This document shows, in pieces, positions 25,456-37,489 of a DNA stretch of 64,000 nt. The notes under the pieces were generated by a model. The model saw nothing but the letters and a program-made list of their open reading frames with translations. It did no database searches and was not told the DNA's origin. Every line of letters starts with the position of its first letter. Position 1 is the stretch's first letter. Origin of the DNA: Echinostoma caproni (lineage: Eukaryota; Platyhelminthes; Trematoda; Plagiorchiida; Echinostomatidae); contig UZAN01039670.1 in NCBI GenBank assembly GCA_900618425.1, positions 53,686-117,685 of the forward strand. The letters run 5' to 3'. Made by a program: the position numbers and the translations under genes.

Positions 25456-26740
25456 GTGCACACTTTTTGCTGCATAATGTTAATCAAGTTGTTGCTCGAA
25501 GTTCTGTCTTCAGGACATCAGTTCTGTTGTCCAATTGGAAGAACTAAAAAACTGAATCTAGAAGTATGGTTCATAAAGCTTTTCTCACAACCGTCAGATT
25601 TATCGCCTTCGTTATCGCAAAATGTGGCCCAGCTGAAATCCACACTAGCGAACACATGCTATTATCTTCTCGGTAACAAACCGATGATCAAAGATCTAGT
25701 GAAACCACAACACCAAGAACGGTTAAATGGATGAAGAATAATCATGATATAATTCAATGCAGACCAGACAATGGTACAGGAGTTGCCATACTGAACAGAT
25801 CAGACTACGTTTCCAAAATAAATAACATACTTAGTGACAGCACAAAGTTCAAGATGTCCGCAGAAAAGGATAAAATGGAACAGATAGAGCAAAAACTGTC
25901 AAAGATAATCGGAGTTCTAAAGCAAAAAGGTGTCGTAGATACAAACACGTTTGAACTGATCTGACCGATCGGAACAACAATCCAAAGGTTGTATGGTTTA
26001 CCCAAAGTACACACATATGGACTACCCCTCAGGCCAATTTCAAACGTATAATTTCCCATGCAATGGCCCAATGACTTGTGACAATCTTGGATCCAGTGAG
26101 AGCAACCCTTACAACCCTCACTTTACCGGAATCTTTCGCCGTGACAGATATAATCGGAAACGTGCATGTGGATGGCCAACGAATGATATCCATGGACGAA
26201 ATCCAGCAAAATAATAGTGAAATTGCAATAACTCTGGATGACTTGAAACAGCTATTTCACTTGTGCACACAGAACGTTCAGTTCAAGTTCAATGAAGCAA
26301 TCTATCGCCAAAAGGATGGAGTAACAATAGGATTCGTCCTCGTTCCCTTATTTGCGGATCTATTCATGTCCAAGCTAGAAAATATTTTTTTGAAGTCTAC
26401 GATTAAGCGATGTAAGCTGTACAGACGATATATCGATGACAATTATGTTTTGTGGACAGTAACGTCAAGGTTTCCAACTTGCTCAGGATATTTAATTCCT
26501 CTCATCCCAACATCAAGTACACATTGGAAGAAGTGGTTAATGGCGGGNTAAAGCGTCGCACAGATGGTTTTATTTAGAGATCGATATATAGGAAACCGAC
26601 TTGGAGCGGCCAGTAGATCAATTTCAGAAACTTTGTGCCACTCAAATGACAAAGAAATCTTATTCAGTGCATACAGGGCGGTTAAAATATGCACCCGTGA
26701 CACCAGAAATGCAGACCTATCATTCATTCGTGGTTTTTCT
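25456..26740 (+). pseudogene. Penelope-like reverse transcriptase, frameshifted
   Basis: The enzyme would copy element RNA into DNA at a chromosomal nick. Four blocks in three frames make it up. 25,456-25,734 carries the N-terminal CCPIGR...LNLE segment. 25,731-25,964 carries the fingers segment CRPDNGTGVAILNRSDY and then hits a TGA. The same frame continues at 25,965-26,030 with RLYGLPKVH and LPLRPIS, a hallmark pair of the family, before a second stop. 26,078-26,551 holds IYRQKDGVTIGFVLVPLFAD, where the family has a G-S-P-L-x-P pattern, and the catalytic YIDD motif (residues 118-121, about 26,429-26,440). A last block near 26,580-26,660 carries IYRKPTWSGQ. The D-D pair of YIDD is intact, but the frame breaks rule out a working enzyme. 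One N at 26,548 falls inside a break and may hide part of it. Confidence 0.85.
26548..26548. other. Assembly join (single N) inside the Penelope-like RT
   Basis: A single ambiguous base splits the RT reading frame between the VVNGG segment and the following IYRKPTW segment. The frame change at this point could be an assembly effect, not a mutation. Confidence 0.7.
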
Positions 26741-26844
26741 ACAAAATATCCAGCCAGAACCTGTTGTGAATGACGTTTTAAGAAAGACTTTCAAGTGCAG
26801 AGAAAAAGGTAGTATACATTTCTCTCCCATTCAAAGGGTATACA

Positions 26845-27429
26845 ATGGCACATTTGGTTAGCTGCAAACTAGGAACTGCGTTGGAGAATACACCTCACGC
26901 GGCAAAATTACGAATCGTATTCACATCCAGACCGATCTTGTGTTCGCAACTCAAAGACCGGATTCCTGCTTCTGCAGTCTCATTTTGTGTGTACCAGTTT
27001 AAGTGTTCCTGTGGAGCAACGTGTATCGGCTGCACGAGCAAGCATCAATCTACACGAATTCGGGAACATCATCCGGCTTGGCTGAAAACTGGTGTGACTA
27101 AGACTATTACAATTGCCATCGTTTCACACCTCGTCGAGTCCGATCACACAGTGAGTGTGACTGAATCATATGGGTCTCCCTACTGTGTTCGGGGTCGCAG
27201 ATCAAAGCGGATTAAAAATCGCATCCTAGCCACAACAGAGGCGGTTGGAATTCGTCTACATAATCCCCCCTTGTGCGCGCAAAAACAGTTTATAAAGTCA
27301 CTCAATGTACCACTGCCCTCCACCTACCATCCTCATCCTGCCCCTATCAATCCCCCACCCAAAATCACACAATTAACACGGACCAAGCTTAAGGTTCGAT
27401 GGTGGGATCAGCCATATCCGGTTTTGTGA
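26845..27429 (+). CDS. Penelope-like C-terminal GIY-YIG-type endonuclease segment
   Basis: This 194-codon open frame is the longest intact piece of the element. The start codon is arbitrary: homology continues from the preceding frame (KGSIHFS, about 26,808), so a frameshift, not a true start, separates it from the RT. Residues 49-62 read VYQFKCSCGATCIG, where the endonuclease family has a GIY...YIG signature; Arg-71 and the EHHPAW segment (74-79) fit the downstream conserved Arg and EH. The first Y-containing box is VYQF, not GIY, as is usual in this Cys-rich Penelope subgroup, while the second has Cys for Tyr (CIG). Residues 143-170 (EAVGIRLHNPPLCAQ and following) match the usual C-terminal tail, which ends in a Pro-rich stretch. 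In this family the endonuclease nicks the target DNA. Activity is doubtful given the broken RT. Confidence 0.75.
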   Translation: MAHLVSCKLGTALENTPHAAKLRIVFTSRPILCSQLKDRIPASAVSFCVYQFKCSCGATCIGCTSKHQSTRIREHHPAWLKTGVTKTITIAIVSHLVESDHTVSVTESYGSPYCVRGRRSKRIKNRILATTEAVGIRLHNPPLCAQKQFIKSLNVPLPSTYHPHPAPINPPPKITQLTRTKLKVRWWDQPYPVL

Positions 27430-27742
27430 GATTGGAACAGAAAACAATAACAACAATTCCCATTTGAATAATCATTAGTTTTGTGTCCTCTTTTCTAAGC
27501 AAAATGATGTGATATAAAATGTGACGTATTAGCCATTTGATGAGTCACCGAGAAAAAGCTTTTTCGCTAAACTGCATTTTTCATTCAATATGTCGCTAGT
27601 TTATTCCGGGAACTTGTTTGTTGTTCAGACACACTTGGAAGTAAACTGACCATCTTTAACAATTCCTGTTCTATTCCACTGGATGAATCGGTAACCGAAA
27701 TGTGCGAATGTTATCTGAATGTGAGAAGTATACACATGATTT

Positions 27743-28021
27743 TTACTGATTCCTCTCATCCAGTGTATACAGATTTAATTCCCTGTCGTTCCCATCCGTA
27801 CGCTTCATGTTAATACGTAAGAGTTGTGAAGGGGTTTGATTCAATTGTGTAGCGGATTTCGTCACGCATAGACCAAATAAAACAAACGGAAAAGCTAGCA
27901 ATCGTTGTGCAATCGTGCTAATCCGTTGAACCACCAGCACCACCAGGCAACTGATCAGACTGCATTTCATCTTGCTATGCCAACACAGCGGGACAAATCT
28001 TTGTGAGCTATTCACGGGCAT
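27743..28021 (-). CDS. Possible coding exon with a hydrophobic N-terminal segment
   Basis: A frame of about 92 codons in sequence richer in G+C than its flanks. The first ATG is at 28,021 and a second, about 18 codons in, is followed directly by a strongly hydrophobic stretch (CSLISCLVVLVV) and a second one (LLAFPFVLFGLCV), compatible with a signal peptide or membrane anchor. The rest is polar with several basic residues (NMKRTDGNDRELNLY). It would end at a stop (27,743-27,745) or splice out at the weak donor CA|GTAAAA overlapping that stop. I recognise no family. It is not adjacent to any known host gene; a Penelope-like element ends 310 nt to the left and a SINE begins 130 nt to the right. 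Confidence 0.3.
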   Translation of the reverse strand: MPVNSSQRFVPLCWHSKMKCSLISCLVVLVVQRISTIAQRLLAFPFVLFGLCVTKSATQLNQTPSQLLRINMKRTDGNDRELNLYTLDERNQ

Positions 28022-28200
28022 CACATCACGCTCACCTCAGAACTAATAAGACAAGGTCTACTAAACGATTCAATCAACCTCTCTACCACACTCGTGTAAC
28101 AAGCAGTCCGGTTGGAATACTTCCAACCGAGTAATATAGCCAGAAGAGAGTGTTGAGATGAGCTGCAATAAGCCCGCTAAGATGGGTTGCGCAATATTGT

Positions 28201-28476
28201 GATATCGTGATATTTCAGACCAGAATGAACTGACTGACTATCTCTGAAGACGACACCTAAACAAACATGAATTGGGAATTTGGTTCAGCCGTTGCATGAT
28301 CCGGATGGCATACGCCTTCCATGTGCTTCGTCCCGGACGGGACGGTGGACAAACAATAATGATGGGATCCAATAAGAGCAAAACAGTCTCGTGCTTGGGA
28401 TCGTATGGTTGATTGTAAAAGCTGAGGAATGTGCATGGGGGTGCAGTCCTAAGGATGGTCAGTTCGATTCAATTAT
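28201..28476. repeat. Insert inside the family A SINE, possibly another tRNA-like SINE
   Basis: This unmatched segment contains CATGATCCGGATGGCATACG, a GC-rich palindromic CGTCCCGGACGGGACG (about 28,330), and near its right end GGTGCAGTCCTAAGGATGG plus CAGTTCGATTC, the last a fair B box. It may be a younger SINE nested in the older one. No clear target duplication was found at its edges. Confidence 0.35.
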
Positions 28477-28581
28477 TGAAAATGAAAAATGGTCTAATGG
28501 GCTAACCCGTGACCAAGTAAGTAATATAGATGCGTTCAACACTTGGCGACCCTAGTCGGATCCTCAGTTGGATTGATGGAT

Positions 28582-28632
28582 GCACACTGCTGATGAGGTC
28601 CAATCATATCGTTACAGCTCTACAGAGATTGG
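28582..28632 (+). ncRNA. Hammerhead ribozyme remnant (family A)
   Basis: CTGATGA (28,590-28,596) is intact, but the GAAA box has become GTTA, stem II no longer pairs well, and the cleavage triplet is lost (CAGCTCTACAG follows). It is a dead copy, recognised by position within the SINE. Confidence 0.6.
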
Positions 28633-29707
28633 TAGATTTTCAGTTTCTGTTTCATTTGCTTTCTCAGGGGATAAATTCCTCTTACTTTATGTTCTCTCAT
28701 GTTTAACATAAGGCGTAAACATATATCGTTACTGTCTTTTGCATATATTCCGCTTACCAATAAACCGACGTCTTGCAGAATGTCCGATATACTTCGGAAC
28801 TAAAGTTGTTCTTTCTGCTGTGAACAGTTTTGGTACACTTCGTAAGCTTTAGAAAAAAATTGTATATTATGAAAAGAAACAACAAAATACAATAACATCT
28901 AGATCCTAAATCGCGTCCCGGAGATTGATCATCGCTAAATTGATGAGGTAGCTTTTACCGTAAAACACAATGGCTTGAATAATTCTTTCCTGAGTTAGGT
29001 TATTTTTCACATGTGAATAATAAAACAGAAGCTTAAGGTCTGAATTGGATGATTCTGAAGTAGACGGGATTATTTTGAATCACTAGACCCGTTTTGCTGA
29101 ACCACTGTGCTTTATTGAGTCAAGCATAAAAGTGAAGAACATGAACGGTTAAGCACACCATGTGTATCTGCTTGCTAGAAAAATAATTTAAACATTCGGC
29201 GATGCATCTTGATAGAGAAGTGTTTGTGATTTTTACTGATGTGCGTGCATAAAGATACTTGCGAATTTACGGCTTCCAGAGAGAGAGTAGTAAAAGTTTG
29301 TTCAATCACGCGATAGTCATGGTGGCAGTTTCACCCAACGTTTCCTCTCTCATAATACGAAGTGTTTAGCAGATGAAAAGCGCATCCGGGGGTCTCATCA
29401 GAGTTCACTTTTTCCGTCTTTAATTAGTTATGATCTGATGACATTCACTGAGAGGTTGATACATGACTGAAGCTAGCCTGGTTGCTGCCTTACGAAGCTT
29501 AAACAAATATATTTCACGTTGGTAAAATTATTTAATAACGCGTGTCGCTTCACAGAAACCCTTCATATTGATATTTATATACACCTTAATGATACTTGAC
29601 AAACTATATGTTAGGTGTTGTAACGCAAAAATTAGAATAAAATAGCTATTAGCAATCATTATTCGGCTGAATGCGTGACATTCCGACGGACTGATAAACA
29701 ACACAAC

Positions 29708-29775
29708 TCAAGGTGATTACCTTAAAGGAATCGAATCCGGGACTGTAAACCTCTGCGCTCATGATTTTAATGTAC
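29708..29775 (-). repeat. tRNA-like SINE remnant
   Basis: On the minus strand ATGAGCGCAGAGGTTTACAG leads into CCCGGATTCGATTCC, a good B box with its stem. The upstream A box is weak. It resembles the T-arm half of a tRNA-derived SINE and no hammerhead follows. Confidence 0.4.
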
Positions 29776-32639
29776 AAGGATGAGTTGAATGGACACAAAA
29801 TCTAAATGTGTAATTAAAACATGTTCTACTCTTTATTAATGCACTATCTCTTCAAACGTACACACAACAGGTTTCATACATATTCACCAACAGGAAAGCC
29901 GCATAGTTTTGTGCTAAAGATCGATCGGCTTTCCATGCAGTTGCAATATGTTGAACGCGGGTAAGCGTTTGTGGGAATTGTTAACCATCCGATGATTTCT
30001 CGGAAGACTTTGGGCATGCGTTTAAATCGACTGTTCGTGTGTAACCGCGTATTCGAACAGCACAGTGCTGCGCTACTATGCTTCTCAATCGTTTGTCACA
30101 ATCATCCATGTTAATAAAAGTGCATTCAAAGATCATGGGATTCAATCCAAGAATGCTAAATCCAATGCATATAGTTACTGCTCGTGAAAACAAAATTGTA
30201 AGCATATATAAGTAATAAAGTAATGGTCCCTGAGAAGAACTCTCATGGTTTTTGGATAATCAGGGAAAATCGACTAAAATGCAGAGTACCTGCAGAGAAC
30301 GAAAGCTCAAATGAGGGGTAAACACGGATCACCATGAAATTAGTTTGCAGCAAGAAACCCTTAATCAGCGAACGGTCCTAAAAATGTAGTCACGGATGTA
30401 TCGATTGGATAGGACGCTCCTTTACATTCAGATACGCGAAACAACATCTATTGTGATGAGACTAGATTTTGGCGTTGAATATTTTGATGACAGCATTCGG
30501 CTTCCTACAGGAACCAGGTACTGCTAATGATTTTGGGTATGCGTTTCACCGAAGGTTTGCTGGTGGACTACTCGAGAGGGGAAAAAACGGATGCAGATAT
30601 GGATGAGCCTTAACAAAAAGGCAACACCTGTCTAGTAAACTTTATAGTTCGGCACACCGAAATCGATCACATTTGGAGACAAGGTTCTCATTTACGGTAG
30701 TTACAAACTGAAGCTGAGTTATCAGGGGTGACTCATATAGCCTCAATGCAAATTTGTAGGGAAGGTTGACGGTCTTATTGGCATGAAGTACTACTGGAGA
30801 AAAAATCTAGTCATTAGTCGTCCGCAAACAAAGAAGTTCATGATCATTTTAAACATGGGGACCTGAGACCCTAGGGAGACTGGCACGCAAGGTACGCACA
30901 GACAGTCATGACAGTCACATTAAACTGATATCATTCCGCTCGGGTGAGTTGGCATTAGCATTTTGTGTATTTATAGATAGGTTGTTCTCCCGGAAATGAC
31001 AAATGGAATTATGACATGTATAAACAATTGTCAGACGCTAGTTTAGCAGACTGATCCTAAAATAGGATAACGGAACAAATCGGGCTTCCGGAATGCGGTA
31101 AATCGCACCCGAAATGTGGCTGGAAATACTGACCCAAATAATGTATAAGAAATGAAAACGGGAATTGGATTAAAATAAACACTCTTGAAGGAATTGCAGT
31201 ATATAGCTGGTTAAATTAAACAATTCAGTTACGTCAACAGAATTCATGTGGGAAATCAGTTGTTCCTGGATTATGGAACCAGTTTTCCATCTTGTGTATA
31301 TGCATTTATGCATATCTGGCATATAAGCATATAAATATCCAAATACGTTTATCAAATACTGTGACAAGCAATAGGCTATAAACGTGAAATGAAAGTTGAA
31401 AAAAAAGCTATTGACTGTCAAGAACTTTTGAGGCTGAATATCGTTAAACTCATGAGAACTAGACCACTTAAATGACGACCACGCATCATATACACGGCAG
31501 ATTACCGGAGGTATGATTTTACGTGCGATTTGTTCACTGTTTTTCCGTAAATCGAATCGGTGAAGCTGCAATCATGAGGATATTTCGAGTTATCACTAAA
31601 TTCATACCCAATGCAAAACAGCCTACATTTTTATGTTATTTAATGGTATTCAAGTCACATCGACTGTCTTCCCTCGTAGTGCTTCCTTCCGTGTTGTACA
31701 AATAAGATGAAAACTATAATGCGGTTAAGCGATTGAAAATAAACCCCCATTGAAAATGAATGTCGGTGCACTTCAGATGGAAAATATAAGGACTAGTTCA
31801 AGTTACCAATGATACCGTCACACCACCGTCATCCGAAATAAGAAGCATAAAACTCGTAGGCAAATCACTGTGCTTGACAATATAAGAAACAACCAAGAAA
31901 CCATGCATATGTTCCGCTAATAGTCTTTTATGTGTCTAACATGACAGCAAAAGTATGATTAGTTTATTATCAAATAGATTTGTAACCCGCAATGATTTTG
32001 ATTTCCGGATAAAACATGAGATTATTCATCGCATTAAACGCTGCTTTAGGGCTTCATCCGGACACAACCCTTTGATTCGCTCATATACATTATCCATTTA
32101 AATCGATTTGTTTCATGCATGCACGTGTAACCAGGTATCTAACAAGCAGTTATTTAAAATCTAAATAACTCAATGAACAGTCAAGACCGATCGAATTTCA
32201 TTTCAACTGTATACCACTGCGATACCTCCGGAATACGTTCGGGCAACCCGCCTTCTAAACTGCATTGTGTTTGCTTTATTCCTACTAGTTGACTGCTTGT
32301 TTGGAATTGAAATTGATTGAAATTTAATTATTTTTGTTTTCCAAATCTGTTATCTCGTGACTAGGATGATTATAACAATCCGGTTAAGAGGTGAATGGAA
32401 TCTGTTCAAAGCACCATTTGAAAACAGGTTTTGCATAGGTTTCAGTGTGCACTGTTTGTTAGCTTCCTGCTTCTTGAAAATTATTCGTTGTTCCCATGAT
32501 TTCATTTTAATTCCTCTGGATTCTGATGTATATACAAATGTATAGTCAATTATCAGGAAGCGGTCGGGACCATACAAAGACTGATTGAGAAAGTACAGAA
32601 ATGCGGAAGATGCGGAGTGATAGAACAATTATAACTCGG

Positions 32640-32705
32640 CATTTCCGGGTCACTAACTCCGGTACCTCAGCCACTTGACCAGCACGCAATCGACAATCTA
32701 CGATA
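32640..32705 (-). repeat. tRNA-like SINE remnant (possible)
   Basis: The minus strand reads TGCTGGTCAAGTGGCTGAGG and then ACCGGAGTTAGTGACCCGG. The first part resembles the D-arm of a long-variable-arm tRNA such as tRNA-Ser or a SINE derived from one. No B box was found after it. Confidence 0.3.
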
Positions 32706-35700
32706 GGTCAATCCAGATGTTACCTTTTAAAATATAAATTTATATATCAATTAAAACCTGATTTCCGTAGATTGGGAAAAATGCTCCATTATAGAAAGTC
32801 ATTGCAAATTGCTCCATGCTACGCATGTAATGAGATTAGAAAAGACTGATTCATTACTCGTTTCATTAAGTTCCACGATCGAATATAAAGCCGAACAATA
32901 TACTTCTGCTCAGCACCAAACCTGCTCTGACCGACGCGTTCTCACACCTGAAGGGGCTTTTGCTAAATCATTCTCCGTCATTTTTCAGCCCATCGAAAAT
33001 GTATTTTGTCAAACATAAATAACAGCAATGTGGTTAGCTCACATGAGTTTTTTTATACGAAATTCGTTCTTGCGATTGGAACAAACCTGCGATAGACGTA
33101 GCTGATTACGCTTTCCTCTGTGCTTTCGTTTGTCACCCAATACTCCGGATTGGTTAAACGTTGTGCATGCAGAATACATGCAACCATTTTGTCTTAAAGT
33201 TTCTTGAGATAGACTAACAGTTTATCTTTATTTTATTCGGATAGGTAACTGAAGTTTCAGTATTCACAGACTATGAGGCACTCTAATCCGTAGTAAACTA
33301 CAGCAGTCTTTGCTGGCAAACTTAGATTGAAAGATGTAACGCCTTTACCCATTTGAAATGAAAATAACAAAAAAAACCGTGAAAATAATTCTAAATATCA
33401 AGAAAAACGTGCTATACTCAGCCTGGTTCATTGAGTAATATGTAGTTTGCAAATAGCTTTGCCAGTTGAGTAAATTGCTTTCACTTCTTAGCTTCAGCAA
33501 GATTCCCCCAGAAAGTGATATGTGGAACCATATAAATCAATATGAACACAAAGATCATTTGCCAGTTTAGATCTATTGATTGAGGGCTTACTCTGATGCC
33601 TCTTCAGTGTAACTGATCACCTTGACTACAAAATGTTTACCACAAAAGGTAGATCATTAACTTTGTATTTATAACGATCAATATTATCGGCGTCCAATAC
33701 AAACATAGTGTGCGTGAAAAACTGGCGGAACGTCAAGGTATACCGAATTTATGGTGTCTACATCATACAAATGTATATAAGCCTGAGGTAAATTTACTAA
33801 TTTAACATAATGAATAAAGTCAACCTTGAGAACTGAGCAAATCAAGTGTTTGGCAAAATAGAATCGCTTGATTCGTATAAACACAAGAGACAATGAAATA
33901 CTTTTCACGGTGATCTGTTTACGAAAACAGAAGTAACTTAATAACCTAGATCGGAACACAGGCAAAGAATACAGATCATATTTATCTAACAACTTATTCA
34001 AAACCCTGAAAACTACTAAGAGAGAATTATGTGGGATAACTCAGAACAATAATTAACTAGAGCTTTAGTCTGGTGTATTAGATTACCACGAGAGTTTTTA
34101 CTGTGGCTTGATGTTGAATGTATGTTTAGGACGTCTTCCAGTTTGTTTTAGATAGAACATTTAATAGTTGTGATCTGCATGTACTTCCTGCATCTGGGCA
34201 ACCGGTGTTCTGTTTGCATTGGTTATATGTACATTTTCTCTTTAATGTTCCTAAACTAAAAGAACCTCTTCAAGTTCTTGAGAATGTTCTAGGCAGTTCC
34301 AGACTACACTTTTTTGGTTCCATGTCATTCATTGTATGCTTTTCTTCGTTCTGGGAAGTTATCAGTAGCTTGCACTTCATACTACAGACATATTCAACTA
34401 AAGCCAGCAAAATTTAATTCGTGTGGTTTGAAGGCACTGGTCAAAGTGCTACGTCCATAACCCTTAAATTAAACAAGTCCAACGCTAGATTGTACGAAAC
34501 CTTTCAACCTTTTCGCTCAAGGGGCTTTGTAAAGAATCAATAAACACAGTGAAGTATCAATAAACTGTAAAAGCCACTCGCTAGGAATCCCACAATGGAA
34601 TAACAAGTATGAATTGTAATATTTATTTATCCATATCATATGACATCGTGTTATCAAAACTTGTCGTGTTGATTGTAATGATTATCTTAGTGAAAATTGA
34701 ATGACGCTTCGAAAGGGTATCAACTATTTTTTTCATCAGTTCAAATACATGAAGACTGCGGTGATAATAGGACGACCAACAAACAATTTGATCTTAAGAC
34801 AAGTGAAAGATCCGATCCAATCCTTTGATTGAATGGTGGATTGCTACCGTGTTATGCCTCTGAAATGAACACTGTACGTAATAGAGGCAAGCGAACAAAC
34901 GTTAATGCTCACAAATTGTATTCCTTTGGTATAAAACATAAGCGAAACACTTTGTGTCGATAATTGATTTATTTTTGAGGGTGTTGGTTGTTGGTTAATC
35001 TCACAAAACAAAACGTACAGTAACACCATTGATGGAAAAGCATGGGATGGCTTTATGCCGGTACATAGGTGTTCACATAGAGTACACTTCATCATTTCTA
35101 CTATTGAATCATGAAAACCGGACGTTAAATCACGTGTTATAGTTTATCATTTCGAAAATTATCCTTCTACTAGTAAAACTTGGGACTAAAATAAAATAAT
35201 TGGTCCCCGGAATATTGTCATTTCAACGTAACTGCTTGAGAAATAGACAAAAGTTCAAAGCATTTGTATCTGCACTTGAAAAGTTTTCCAGTTGAAAACA
35301 AACCTAAATTTTCACGATACTTTTTCGGCCATGATTTTCCAAGAGTTTATCTTTGCAATAGGTGAATGCGCTCGACTATTTGGATAGTGTAATCAAAAAG
35401 TATATTTGTGTATTAGTGAAATGTCGGCTGTTTAAGAAAGAAGAACATATGCAGGAGTTTTTCTCAAGCAATTTCAATATTACCTATATCAAAAGTATTC
35501 AAGCTCTTGAATAATGAGATGTCAAATAAACTTTGGAAGACTGAAAGCATTTTATTCATTTTCGTATTTTGTTGTTGAACAACGCACTAATTGGGACGTA
35601 AATACCTAGAATAAACTAAGACGATAAACCAGACCGAAGTTAAATTTCCAACGAACTAAGTTAGACGTTGAAATTTAATCGTGTTGGGACTGAACACAGT

Positions 35701-36284
35701 AAAACGTTGATGGTTGACGGAGGCATCGTTCCTGCCAATTTGAAACAATGGACTTAAGGACCAATCCATATTTGAATGGCAGCTGACAGATCTTCTATTC
35801 AGCAGTGAACTAAAACTGATATCTACAGAACAGACTATTGGGAACCGGAATGAATTAACAGATTAGATTGAAGATAAAGGGTGCGATCCAATCACTGTAA
35901 GTCCCATTTCATTGTTCTGCTGACTATCCATAAGACACCTTATGAAACACAGCACAAAGGTTCCAATGTATCTACTCATATACATTTGCACACGAAGTAA
36001 ATTGTTTTTTTTTCCGAAAGGAGGAATAGAATAATAATTTTATTTCAAAATGCTTTCTTTATCGCATGAGAGAATTACGAAAATAACCTCGTCCAACCTG
36101 AGTTTGCATTCAGCCTGAGTACACAGAAATATTGGATGGCACAAGTAGAAAGCCAGTTTTCCACGTTCATGATGTACAAGGAAAATTATAGATACGTAGC
36201 TTCAAAGTCAGCAGATCACGCACTCACTAGGTGGTTGATCGCAATCCTGAAAACTTTCGCACGAATTCATGAAATTCAGGCATA

Positions 36285-36350
36285 GGCTGGTTGGCATAGA
36301 GGTAAGACACACACAGACCTTCCATAAGATGGGTCCAGAGTCCAAAGCCC
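36285..36350 (+). repeat. tRNA-like SINE remnant (possible)
   Basis: GGTTGGCATAGAGGTAAGAC followed by CATAAGATGGGTCC and AGTCCAAAGCCC has the spacing of an A box, an anticodon arm and a B box, though each differs from consensus. It is too decayed to be a tRNA gene. Confidence 0.3.
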
Positions 36351-37325
36351 GGACTGTTGACAACAGCTTGACAAGTTGAGCTTTTGCAGTCAATCAGTAA
36401 TCGAAATCAGAGGTGGAGAAGGGTCAGTTTTATTCCGATTGAAAAAAGCTACCGTTTTGAGCACGAAAAATCTTCAGCACCATCACACATTTTCGCATTG
36501 AACGCCTGCTGCAAAAACTGTACTTGCTTCCGTAGTGATTCTCTGGATCTATTTTGATATTGAGACTAAACTTATTGTACAGTACCGGCAAGAATAAAAA
36601 GCGTTATACTTTGTGTTGCGCAATTTTCAGGTTTTCATGACGATAAAAACCAATTGTTTTACTTCGAGCAGTGCGGTCGAAATTACCATTAACAGACATA
36701 CATTAAAAACGTTGGAAGCATACTAAATAGCCTCCATTAATCATCTCGGACTATTTTTGTTTCTAAGGAGGTAGCAATTATCCTTCTTAAACAGAGGCAA
36801 ATTGGACGCTTGCCGCTGAAAACAAACTCACATTAAAAACGCTTACTAACCACAATTGATGCCTTGAAAATATATTTTGGTATGCACAAGAGGAAGACCT
36901 TTACTTTCGGGATCATTGCGTGAATGACTTCGTTAATGAGTTGGTACTTCTTCAAATGGTTCCATTATAAAATATTACTGACAGCAGGAATACATCGAAC
37001 TGCGTGGGATGGAATGTGGACTATCAAAGTCGAGTTAGTATTTAAATCGTTTTCCCGAAAAATGGCAAGATTTTATTTGTGCCACATCTTCGGTATGATA
37101 ATCGAACTTTTTGCCAGTTCATTTCAGGCAACCATTTTCCAATTAAATTTGAAATTTCTATTTATACCACAGGGCGTTTTTGGAAAAAAATGAAATTATT
37201 TTTCTGTCATATTTATTCTTATGCTACGTTTGAAGGAATATTTCATTTAGACAGTGAATGTTTGGACAAGCGCATTCGTTGTTTTTCCCAGGCACAAGGC
37301 AGAGTTGATGATTTCGGGGTATCGA

Positions 37326-37337
37326 GGGGGGGGGGGG
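37326..37337. repeat. Poly-G run, 12 nt
   Basis: Twelve consecutive G residues on the plus strand, unusual in this AT-rich scaffold and a likely sequencing-length ambiguity. Confidence 0.9.
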
Positions 37338-37489
37338 TTGATTATCACTCTTGGTTTTAAATTTCAGAAGAAATCCATTAGAACAATAGACTACAAGTCC
37401 GAAGCCGATCAGTTGCTTTCAAAAGGTTCATAATCGTGCCTGTACAAGGTTTGTTGTTAGTGGGGACACATTTCTACGCTGGATTGACT

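Larger units (their letters stand above)
25456..27429 (+). mobile_element. Penelope-like retroelement, nearly full coding length, decayed
   Basis: The segments occur in the order expected for a Penelope-like element: N-terminal region, telomerase-like reverse transcriptase, linker, then GIY-YIG-type endonuclease. The reading frame changes several times and at least two in-frame stops interrupt it. No terminal repeats or target duplications were seen at the ends. It is the most complete of four Penelope-like loci here (others at 42.6, 44.0 and 53.2 kb), all on the plus strand. Confidence 0.85.
28150..28663 (+). repeat. Family A hammerhead SINE split by an insertion
   Basis: The left part (28,150-28,200) matches the family A leader (GTGTTGAGATGAGC, AATAAGCCCGCTAAGATGGG). 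The right part (28,476-28,663) resumes exactly at the family's A-rich joint (GAAAATGAAAAATGGTCT) and runs through a degenerate tRNA-like segment, the linker CAGTTGGATTGATGGAT and a hammerhead. About 275 nt in between have no counterpart in the copies at 3.9 or 41.1 kb. Confidence 0.65.
28670..37320. other. Long gene-free interval
   Basis: No supported gene in more than 8 kb. The largest frame, 133 codons at 31,170-31,571 (minus), is AT-rich, aromatic-rich and has no recognised motif or splice context; it reads as a chance frame. Three tRNA-like fragments in this interval are listed separately. Confidence 0.55.

Noticed and set aside
31170..31571. 133-codon minus frame
   Set aside because: It is one of the longest frames, but AT-rich, aromatic-rich and without motif or splice context. 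A frame this long is expected occasionally by chance in 64 kb.
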